A DNA stretch of 11,543 nucleotides from CAYSWS01 sp965603395. Lineage in GTDB: Bacteria > Patescibacteriota > WWE3 > UBA101185 > UBA10185. The stretch's first letter is position 1, and each line of letters starts with the position of its first letter. The notes below the pieces were generated by a model. It was given only the letters and a program-made list of their open reading frames with translations, was not told where the DNA came from and made no database searches. Location: positions 1 through 11,543 of the forward strand of contig CBFDCV010000026.1 of NCBI GenBank assembly GCA_965603395.1. Reading direction: 5' to 3'. Made by a program: the position numbers and the translations under genes. This document shows positions 1 through 4,348 of the stretch, in pieces.

Positions 1-351
1 GCTAGCTTACATCAGCTGCGGGGCAGGGTGGGCCGGGGAGAGAAACCTGGCTTTTGTTTTGTGTTTGTGGGTAGTAATAACAGAACTGCATACAAAAGGT
101 TGAAATATCTTGAGGAGATCAACAATGGTTTAGAGCTGGCTGAAATTGACATGGAAATGCGCGGTCATGGAGATATGTACGGCATCATGCAACATGGATT
201 TAAAAGGTTTAAGGTGGCTAGGTTATCTGATATAGAAACCTTAGAAAAAGCCAAAAAATACGCTCAAAAGTATTTCCCGGAAATAGATAATCATCCACAA
301 TTATTAGATAAGATCTACCGCGTGGCCGGGCGGTATGTTGGTAGTAATTGA
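1..351 (+). CDS. recG: RecG ATP-dependent DNA helicase, C-terminal part (5' truncated)
   Basis: The reading frame is open from base 1 and ends at TGA 349-351, so only the last 116 residues are present. RecG is a superfamily 2 helicase that remodels stalled replication forks and Holliday junctions. The fragment starts inside helicase motif VI (HQLRGRVGRG, residues 5-14 of the fragment). It continues with the RecG-type tail: a segment reading RLKYLEEINNGLELAEIDM, then the MRGHGDMYGIMQHG stretch that matches the family 'LRGPGEFFGTRQSG' region, and a C-terminal helix. Mfd and PriA share motif VI, but the NNGLELAE...RGHGD...QHG region fits RecG best. GTG 28 is an internal codon, not a start. A weak terminator-like hairpin and a promoter-like TTGACA follow the stop. 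Confidence 0.9.
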   Translation, partial: ASLHQLRGRVGRGEKPGFCFVFVGSNNRTAYKRLKYLEEINNGLELAEIDMEMRGHGDMYGIMQHGFKRFKVARLSDIETLEKAKKYAQKYFPEIDNHPQLLDKIYRVAGRYVGSN

Positions 352-380
352 TTGACACACGCTAATAAAGATTGTATTTT
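352..380 (+). promoter_or_regulatory. Candidate sigma-70 type promoter upstream of the tRNA
   Basis: A perfect -35 box TTGACA lies at 352-357, directly after the recG stop codon. It is followed by a 17-bp spacer and a -10-like TATTTT at 375-380 (4 of 6 consensus bases). Transcription would start near 387, about 46 nt before the tRNA. The hairpin at 393-422 would then lie in the leader, so either it does not terminate this transcript or the tRNA uses another start. This is sequence matching only. Confidence 0.4.
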
Positions 381-392
381 TGTTCTTACTGT

Positions 393-422
393 GAATACTC
401 AAATCTTAAAGTATTCTTTTTT
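393..422 (+). terminator. recG: Possible intrinsic terminator of recG
   Basis: GAATACT at 393-399 and AGTATTC at 410-416 form a perfect 7-bp stem with a 10-nt loop. Six T residues follow at 417-422, then more T-rich sequence. The shape is that of a rho-independent terminator 42 nt after the recG stop, but the stem is AT-rich and therefore weak. It also sits between the best promoter candidate and the tRNA, which argues for at most partial termination. Confidence 0.4.
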
Positions 423-432
423 AGTTTTTGCC

Positions 433-505
433 GGCGGGGTAGCTCAGTGGTTAGAGCGTGAGAGTCATAATCTCAAGGTCGTTGGTTCAAATCCAACCCC
501 CGCCT
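433..505 (+). tRNA. tRNA with CAU anticodon (elongator tRNA-Met, or tRNA-Ile2)
   Basis: A complete cloverleaf can be drawn. The acceptor stem is GGCGGGG 433-439 with CCCCGCC 498-504 (7 bp). The D stem is GCTC 442-445 with GAGC 454-457. The anticodon stem is TGAGA 459-463 with TCTCA 471-475. The variable loop is AGGTC 476-480. The T stem is GTTGG 481-485 with CCAAC 493-497, around loop TTCAAAT. The anticodon is CAT at 466-468. It is not an initiator, because it has a G1-C72 pair and lacks the three G-C pairs at the base of the anticodon stem. CAU is also read as isoleucine when TilS converts C34 to lysidine, and the D arm resembles E. coli tRNA-Ile2 as I remember it, so the identity is open. 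Position 73 is T (505), position 32 is G, and CCA is not encoded. Confidence 0.92.
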
Positions 506-507
506 TT

Positions 508-578
508 GAGAGTATTTCGTTTGCGGTGTACACCGAGAAGGCTTGCCAGAACCTTCTAGCACCCAACGAGATACTCTC
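508..578 (+). repeat. Long inverted repeat / structured spacer after the tRNA
   Basis: The arms at 508-521 and 565-578 pair over 14 bp with a single G-U wobble (516/570). The 43-nt interior holds a 12-bp perfect palindrome CGGTGTACACCG at 524-535, and a 6-bp hairpin AGAAGG 536-541 with CCTTCT 552-557. Together they could form a three-way junction. An alternative fold extends the main stem through GGTG 525-528 with CACC 560-563. The broken T-rich run TTTCCTTTT (579-587) follows, so this may be an elaborate terminator of the tRNA transcript. It could instead be a processed small RNA or an intergenic palindromic element. Confidence 0.55.
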
Positions 579-593
579 TTTCCTTTTCTCATC

Positions 594-608
594 TGTTAAA
601 ATACTCAC
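594..608 (+). promoter_or_regulatory. rsmD: Extended -10 element immediately before rsmD
   Basis: TGTTAAAAT at 594-602 matches an extended -10 (TG, one base, then TAAAAT, 5 of 6 to consensus). Only six bases separate it from the ATG at 609, so transcription would start at or next to the A of the start codon. No Shine-Dalgarno sequence is present. The same nine bases with the same six-base gap precede the FimT-like gene (9356 to 9348, minus strand). No convincing -35 is seen. Confidence 0.45.
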
Positions 609-1157
609 ATGATCAGAATAACCACGGGTACAGCCAAAAACACAAAACTTAACACCCCTAGCATACCTAATTACAGGGCTGTGCAAGAAGTGGCAAAAAA
701 CTCTTTATTCTCCATAATCGGGGAGGCTATTAAAGACTCGCAGTGTCTGGATCTTTACGCCGGCAGCGGAAACCTAGGCTTAGAAGCCCTCAGCCGGGGT
801 GCTTCTTGGTGTGATTTTGTAGATGAGCACAGAGAGGCAAAAAACGTTATCTTGGAAAACATCAACAAATGCGGTTTTATACAAAACGCGGAATTTCACC
901 TAAAGGACTCAGTAAAATTCGCTGCCAACACAGAAAAGTCTTATGATCATATATTCGTTGACCCTTTCTACGACAACACCTCACACATCTTTTTAATGAA
1001 AAATCTGGAAGAAATCTTAAATCCCCAGGGTAATATAATCTTTTTCCACGCTGAAAATCTCAGCATGGAAAGGCTCATTAAAGATACAAATTTGCAGGAA
1101 GTTGATAAAAGAAGATTCGGGAAAAGTTATTTCACACTTTTAAAAAAGAGCCAATAA
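609..1157 (+). CDS. rsmD: RsmD-like 16S rRNA guanine-N2 methyltransferase
   Basis: This 182-residue protein has RsmD size and domain order. RsmD methylates G966 (E. coli numbering) of 16S rRNA using S-adenosylmethionine. The SAM-binding motif LDLYAGSGNLGLEALSRGA (residues 47-65) is a near-perfect match. The acidic residues of FVDE (70-73) probably contact the ribose. The catalytic motif IV, DPPY in most members, reads DPFY at 118-121. The N-terminal 'RPTTDRVREALF' motif has decayed to RAVQEVAKNSLF (23-34). Both changes touch rRNA-binding or catalytic segments, so activity or target may differ. The ATG at 609 lies six bases after a -10-like box, with no Shine-Dalgarno, suggesting a leaderless mRNA. 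The 3' end overlaps the convergent small membrane gene by 18 bp. Confidence 0.85.
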   Translation: MIRITTGTAKNTKLNTPSIPNYRAVQEVAKNSLFSIIGEAIKDSQCLDLYAGSGNLGLEALSRGASWCDFVDEHREAKNVILENINKCGFIQNAEFHLKDSVKFAANTEKSYDHIFVDPFYDNTSHIFLMKNLEEILNPQGNIIFFHAENLSMERLIKDTNLQEVDKRRFGKSYFTLLKKSQ

Positions 1158-1436
1158 CTTAAAGGTCGTCCACCCCACAAAATATCCCACCATGAAAAAA
1201 GCCAAATAAACTGTTCCTGTGGTCAACTCCTTCTGAGACTTAAGCACACCTTGCTCACCATGCACGTAAAACCTTACCAAAGACCAGAATATTCCTATGG
1301 CCAAGCCCCAAAACATACCTTCCTTAATAAGCTTTAGATCAAAATTAAAATCAGGAGCAATGAGAGAAACTACCAATCCCGCCACAAAAGAGGAGGCTGC
1401 CAACTTCTTGTTTACATTAAAATCGTCAAAAATCAC
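1140..1436 (-). CDS. Small membrane protein of unknown function
   Basis: This is a 98-residue hypothetical protein that I do not recognise. It starts at GTG (1436 to 1434) and ends at TAA. Hydrophobic stretches at about residues 12-27, 39-58 and 74-96 suggest three transmembrane helices. A short charged loop (HGEQGVLKSQKE, 59-70) lies between the second and third. It is the only minus-strand gene among the housekeeping genes and converges on rsmD with an 18-bp overlap, while diverging from rpmF. A -10-like TATACT (1448 to 1443) ends six bases before the GTG and there is no useful Shine-Dalgarno, so a leaderless transcript is possible. The steady alternation of hydrophobic and polar blocks and the absence of a better ORF opposite support it as real, but no family evidence is available. 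Confidence 0.6.
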   Translation of the reverse strand: MIFDDFNVNKKLAASSFVAGLVVSLIAPDFNFDLKLIKEGMFWGLAIGIFWSLVRFYVHGEQGVLKSQKELTTGTVYLAFFMVGYFVGWTTFKLLALF

Positions 1437-1442
1437 AACCTA

Positions 1443-1448
1443 AGTATA
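1443..1448 (-). promoter_or_regulatory. -10-like box before the small membrane gene
   Basis: Read on the minus strand, 1448 to 1443 is TATACT, 5 of 6 to TATAAT. Six bases separate it from the GTG start at 1436. No good -35 is visible at the expected distance. It is listed because the spacing matches that before rsmD and the FimT-like gene. Confidence 0.35.
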
Positions 1449-1490
1449 AAACACCTTTTCTTTTTTTTCTTACACGCTAAAATGAGTTAG

Positions 1491-1519
1491 TTGCAAAACA
1501 CACCAAATTAAGTTATAAA
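1491..1519 (+). promoter_or_regulatory. rpmF: Candidate promoter of the rpmF operon
   Basis: TTGCAA (1491-1496), a 17-bp spacer and TATAAA (1514-1519) form a good sigma-70 type promoter. It is preceded by a pyrimidine-rich run (A-rich on the other strand). The -10 ends seven bases before the rpmF ATG at 1527, so the transcript would start essentially at the initiation codon. AAAAGG at 1517-1522 could serve as a ribosome binding site only if transcription began further upstream. Confidence 0.5.
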
Positions 1520-1526
1520 AGGCATT

Positions 1527-1673
1527 ATGGCTGTACCAAAAAGAAAACATTCTAAAGGTAGAACTAGAAGAAAAAGAAACGCACATTATAAAAGAAAGCC
1601 CGTAGGGGTGGTAAAAACCGAAGACGGAAAAGGATACAAGAGACCGCATGTAGACGAGTACATTGAAGATTAA
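1527..1673 (+). CDS. rpmF: Ribosomal protein bL32, zinc-free form
   Basis: This 48-residue protein is a structural component of the large ribosomal subunit. The start MAVPKRKHSKGRTRRKRNAH (residues 1-20) is diagnostic of bL32. The second half normally carries a four-cysteine zinc ribbon around a PHRVC segment. Here the PH is kept (residues 40-41) but there is no cysteine anywhere in the protein, so it cannot hold zinc in the usual way and belongs with the 'C-minus' forms known for several ribosomal proteins. The C-terminus is acidic (HVDEYIED). ATG 1527 was chosen because MAVPK is the invariant start of the family. nusB begins eight bases after the stop, so the two are probably co-transcribed. 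Confidence 0.93.
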   Translation: MAVPKRKHSKGRTRRKRNAHYKRKPVGVVKTEDGKGYKRPHVDEYIED

Positions 1674-1681
1674 ATTTACAT

Positions 1682-2119
1682 ATGAAGACAAAAACTGATC
1701 CGAGACACTCAGGAAGAAAAATTGCTCTGACATCAATATTTTGTTGGCTTTTTTCTGATTCTGAAGATAAACTGACTGTTGATATGTCTAGGAATCTGCT
1801 GCAAGAGGAAATGCCTGACTTTGATTTAGCTAATTTTATTATTTATGGCGTTAAAGAACATAAAGGCAAAATTGACGAAATCATCGAACAGTGTGCCCCT
1901 GATTGGCCTCTTGATAAAATTTCTAAAGTAGATTTGGTAATATTAAGAATAGCTATCTTTGAGATACTTTACGGCAAGGGTAGGGTACCGGATAAAGTAG
2001 CTATAGATGAAGCTGTAGAGCTAGCCAAAGAGTTTGGTAACGACACATCATCTAAATTTGTAAATGGCGTGTTGGGAACAGTCATAGATCTTAAAAAGGA
2101 AGTAACAAACCGTGGATGA
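1682..2119 (+). CDS. nusB: Transcription antitermination factor NusB
   Basis: NusB (145 residues, normal length) binds boxA RNA with S10 (NusE) and supports antitermination of rRNA transcription. The all-helical family pattern is clear. RKIALTSIFCWLF (12-24) is the first helix. WPLDKISKVDLVILRIAIFEILYG begins near residue 75. The C-terminal signature VAIDEAVELAKEFG...SSKFVNGVLGTV occupies roughly residues 102-133. ATG 1682 lies eight bases after the rpmF stop with no Shine-Dalgarno, suggesting readthrough or coupled translation. The 3' end overlaps the next gene by eight bases. Confidence 0.93.
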   Translation: MKTKTDPRHSGRKIALTSIFCWLFSDSEDKLTVDMSRNLLQEEMPDFDLANFIIYGVKEHKGKIDEIIEQCAPDWPLDKISKVDLVILRIAIFEILYGKGRVPDKVAIDEAVELAKEFGNDTSSKFVNGVLGTVIDLKKEVTNRG

Positions 2120-2348
2120 ATATTTAAAAAAAGTTATTGAAATTATCATTAATAAAACAGGCATGGAGGCTGAGGAAATAAGTGAAACCTCATATTTTGA
2201 GGATGACCTTAATCTTGGAGAAATCGATCTGATAGAAATAATTGGTGCTTTAGAAGAGGAGTACAAAATAGAATTTGAAGAAGATGAGAAAGAAAAGCTC
2301 AAGTCAGTCATGGACCTAGTGGAAGTTGTGGTTGAGAAAGTGGAGTAG
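2112..2348 (+). CDS. Acyl-carrier-protein-like protein lacking the phosphopantetheine serine
   Basis: This 78-residue, strongly acidic protein has the ACP four-helix pattern and length. The stretch around the prosthetic group normally reads D-D-L-x-x-D-S-L-D. Here it is DDLNLGEIDLIEI (residues 31-43), with Gly36 and Glu37 where Asp-Ser should be. Glu37 cannot carry 4'-phosphopantetheine, so conventional acyl carriage is ruled out if the alignment is right, and no other serine lies next to it. The gene immediately precedes rnc, the place acpP holds in many bacteria, so descent from acpP is likely. The start is GTG 2112, supported by AAGGAAG at 2096-2102 with a nine-base gap. The ATG at 2116 is out of frame. 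A structural or regulatory role for the fold is inference. Confidence 0.8.
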   Translation: MDEYLKKVIEIIINKTGMEAEEISETSYFEDDLNLGEIDLIEIIGALEEEYKIEFEEDEKEKLKSVMDLVEVVVEKVE

Positions 2349-2353
2349 TTTAT

Positions 2354-3049
2354 ATGGACCTGGACACTAAAAAGCTTTCCAAAGTATTAAAAACCAAAAT
2401 AAAAGACAAAGAACTGTATATTACAGCCTTAACGCATCGATCCTATTTAAATGAACACCCTGACTACCCTTATCCTTCTAATGAGAGGTTGGAGTTTTTA
2501 GGGGATGCCGTTTTACAGTTGGTATCTTCAGAATATTTATTCGATAAGTACCCAAACTCCCCGGAAGGTGAGCTCACTAATTACCGAGCTGCTATTGTTC
2601 GGACCGTATCTCTTGCTAAAGAAGCAAAAAGACTGGAATTTGGCGAGTTCCTTCTGTTATCGAACGGAGAAGAATCTACCGGCGGTAGAGATAGGGAGTA
2701 CATACTAGCCAACACGTTTGAGTCAGTGTTAGGAACCATCTATCTGGAAAATGGTTTAGATCATTGCCGGGAATTTGTAGAAAGAGAACTGTTGTATAAA
2801 ATTGAGGACATTGTGAACAACGAAAGTTATAAGGATGCAAAATCTAATTTTCAGGAACTAGCCCAGGAAAAGCTTGGGGTTACCCCCAACTACGAGGTAG
2901 TGGATTCCTGGGGCCAAGACCACGAAAAAACTTTTAAAGTTGCTGTCCTTTTGGACAAAAAAGAATATGGAGCAGGCGAAGGCAAAAGCAAGCAAAAGGC
3001 CGAGCAAAAGGCCGCTAAGGCTGCAATAGACAAGCTTAAACGCCTGTGA
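2354..3049 (+). CDS. rnc: Ribonuclease III
   Basis: RNase III cuts double-stranded RNA in rRNA processing and mRNA turnover. The 231-residue protein has the signature NERLEFLGDAVL (43-54), with metal-ligand Glu47 and catalytic Asp51. A second catalytic segment is ANTFESVLG (119-127). A C-terminal double-stranded-RNA-binding domain follows (about 163-230: NFQELAQEKLG ... KSKQKAEQKAAKAAIDKL). In E. coli the second segment is ADTVE, with Asp114 and Glu117. Here the first is Asn120, while Glu123 is kept. Asn at this place occurs in some bacterial RNases III as I recall, so activity is likely but metal binding may differ. GGAG at 2342-2345, inside the end of the preceding gene, lies eight bases before the ATG. 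The gene ends in tandem stops TGA TAG. Confidence 0.95.
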   Translation: MDLDTKKLSKVLKTKIKDKELYITALTHRSYLNEHPDYPYPSNERLEFLGDAVLQLVSSEYLFDKYPNSPEGELTNYRAAIVRTVSLAKEAKRLEFGEFLLLSNGEESTGGRDREYILANTFESVLGTIYLENGLDHCREFVERELLYKIEDIVNNESYKDAKSNFQELAQEKLGVTPNYEVVDSWGQDHEKTFKVAVLLDKKEYGAGEGKSKQKAEQKAAKAAIDKLKRL

Positions 3050-3065
3050 TAGTATATCAAACGTT

Positions 3066-3407
3066 ATGTCAGTAAGTATTCGATTAGCAAAATTCGGTAA
3101 GAGACACGCACCCTCATATAGAGTGGTGGTAGTTAACACCAGATCAAAAAGAAGCGGAGCCTTTATTGATATTATAGGCCACTATAACCCTTCTGACCCT
3201 ACAAAAGAATTTACCATCGATAAAAAAATATATGAAGATTGGGTTGGCAAAGGAGCTATTGTATCTGACGCTGTCAAAGGACTGATCGATGGAACTTACG
3301 AATACAAAAAATACGTTCCTAAAAAGGTGGGGGCAAAGGATGAGCAGTCTTCTGATAGTAGTGCTAAAACTGAAGCAGTAGAAACTCCTGAAACCGCTAA
3401 AGAATAA
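3066..3407 (+). CDS. rpsP: Ribosomal protein bS16
   Basis: bS16 is a small-subunit protein needed for 30S assembly. The 113-residue sequence has the family start (MSVSIRLAKFGKRHAPSYRV, residues 1-20), the ...IGHYNPSDP... segment (37-45) and the ISDAVKGLI-type helix, here VSDAVKGLIDGTY (66-78). The core ends near residue 90. The remaining 23 or so residues are a low-complexity tail rich in Glu, Ser and Thr (DEQSSDSSAKTEAVETPETAKE), which is likely disordered. The gene starts 16 bases after the rnc stop with no obvious Shine-Dalgarno. khpA starts one base after its stop. Confidence 0.95.
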   Translation: MSVSIRLAKFGKRHAPSYRVVVVNTRSKRSGAFIDIIGHYNPSDPTKEFTIDKKIYEDWVGKGAIVSDAVKGLIDGTYEYKKYVPKKVGAKDEQSSDSSAKTEAVETPETAKE

Positions 3408-3408
3408 C

Positions 3409-3666
3409 ATGAAAGAATTTATTGAATACATTCTAAATCAACTTGTAACACAGCCTGATAAGCTAATGGTTACAGAAGATGATCAAAATGGCTTTTTTAC
3501 TTATCAAATAGACGTTGCCGAAGAGGATATGGGGTTAGTAATTGGAAAAGAAGGAAGAACTATTAGAAGTATTAGGTCTTTAGTTAAGGCTAAGGCTATT
3601 AAAGACGGGGTTAGGGTGAGAGTAGAACTAGTCGAAAAAGGCTCTAGAGACTCTGACCATGATTAA
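3409..3666 (+). CDS. khpA: KH-domain RNA-binding protein KhpA (YlqC family)
   Basis: This 85-residue single-KH protein sits in its usual place after rpsP. The GxxG RNA-binding loop is in VIGKEGRTIRSIR (residues 44-56), and the rest follows the type II KH fold of the YlqC/KhpA family. In Firmicutes KhpA partners KhpB and binds many transcripts. Whether a KhpB exists here cannot be seen. It starts one base after the rpsP stop and overlaps trmD by eight bases, so all three are one translational unit. rimM, which commonly follows khpA, is absent. Confidence 0.9.
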   Translation: MKEFIEYILNQLVTQPDKLMVTEDDQNGFFTYQIDVAEEDMGLVIGKEGRTIRSIRSLVKAKAIKDGVRVRVELVEKGSRDSDHD

Positions 3667-4348
3667 ATATAACATTATCACGCTATTTCCTGATCTGATC
3701 GATAAACATCTTGAATATCTTCCTTTTAAAAAGGCTTTAGAAAAAGACTTGATAGAGGTAAATTTTGTGAATTTGCGTGTCTACGCTCTAGATGATTACG
3801 GTTCTGTAGATGACAAACCTTATGGCGGAGGGGCAGGTATGTTATTAAGGGTTGAGCCTATATATAACGCTTTGCACGATCTAGGGCTTGTGCAGGACGG
3901 TAAGGTAAGCCCTGAAAAAGGCAGCAGGAGCAAAACGGTACTTTTATCCCCTCAAGGGCAGAAATTTACCCAAAAAAAAGCACTAAAATATAGTGAATTG
4001 GATGAATTGACCCTTATTTGCGGCCGCTATGAAGGCGTAGACGCTAGGGTAGAAAGCTTTGTTGACAAAGTAGTATCCATGGGGGATTACATACTCTCCG
4101 GCGGCGAACTGGGAGCTCTAGCTATTATGGAAAGCACAACCAGGCTACTGCCGGGCATACTGGAAAAAGAGGAGGCTACTAAGATAGAATCTTTTCCTCA
4201 AGGTAAGGAAAACCAATTGGAGTTCCCACAGTACACCAGACCGGAAGACTTCAAAGGGTTGAAGGTACCGGAAATCCTTCTATCAGGAGATCATGGAAAA
4301 ATAGCCAAATGGAGAGAAAACCAGCAAAAAACTATTGAGGAAAAATAG
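3659..4348 (+). CDS. trmD: tRNA (guanine37-N1)-methyltransferase TrmD
   Basis: TrmD transfers a methyl group from S-adenosylmethionine to N1 of G37 in tRNAs reading CNN codons and so prevents +1 frameshifting. The 229-residue protein has every SPOUT-knot landmark: PYGGGAGM (54-61), LSPQGQKFTQ (96-105), LICGRYEGVDARVE (119-132) and SMGDYILSGGELGALA (140-155). Arg162 in TTRLLPGIL matches the E. coli Arg154 that helps catalysis. The residue matching the E. coli catalytic Asp169 is Glu177 (KIESF), a conservative change that I believe is not rare in related bacteria. The C-terminal tRNA-binding part is complete (QYTRPEDF ... LLSGDHGKIAKWR). The end overlaps convergent pilO by 17 bp, and each gene ends in TAG. 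Confidence 0.95.
   Translation: MIKYNIITLFPDLIDKHLEYLPFKKALEKDLIEVNFVNLRVYALDDYGSVDDKPYGGGAGMLLRVEPIYNALHDLGLVQDGKVSPEKGSRSKTVLLSPQGQKFTQKKALKYSELDELTLICGRYEGVDARVESFVDKVVSMGDYILSGGELGALAIMESTTRLLPGILEKEEATKIESFPQGKENQLEFPQYTRPEDFKGLKVPEILLSGDHGKIAKWRENQQKTIEEK
4326..4348 (-). terminator. pilO: Weak terminator-like hairpin at the end of pilO
   Basis: On the minus strand CTATT (4348 to 4344) and AATAG (4336 to 4332) can pair around a 7-nt loop, followed by six T residues (4331 to 4326). The stem is only 5 bp and the pairing partly reflects the facing TAG stop codons of the two genes. It is the only terminator-like feature at this convergent junction, and there is none for trmD on the plus strand. 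Confidence 0.25.

Noticed and set aside
352..612. Plus-strand frame of 86 codons across the tRNA
   Set aside because: It translates the tRNA itself (the GGVAQWLER...VGSNPTP pattern) and its structured spacer. It is a known type of false gene.
465..686. Minus-strand frame of 73 codons
   Set aside because: It contains GVGFEPTTLRL, the usual artefact of reading a tRNA gene in antisense, and overlaps rsmD.
3027..3058. Promoter for rpsP (TAGACA and TATATC)
   Set aside because: The spacing is 20 bp and the -10 lacks the final T. The gene is 16 bases after rnc, so co-transcription is simpler.
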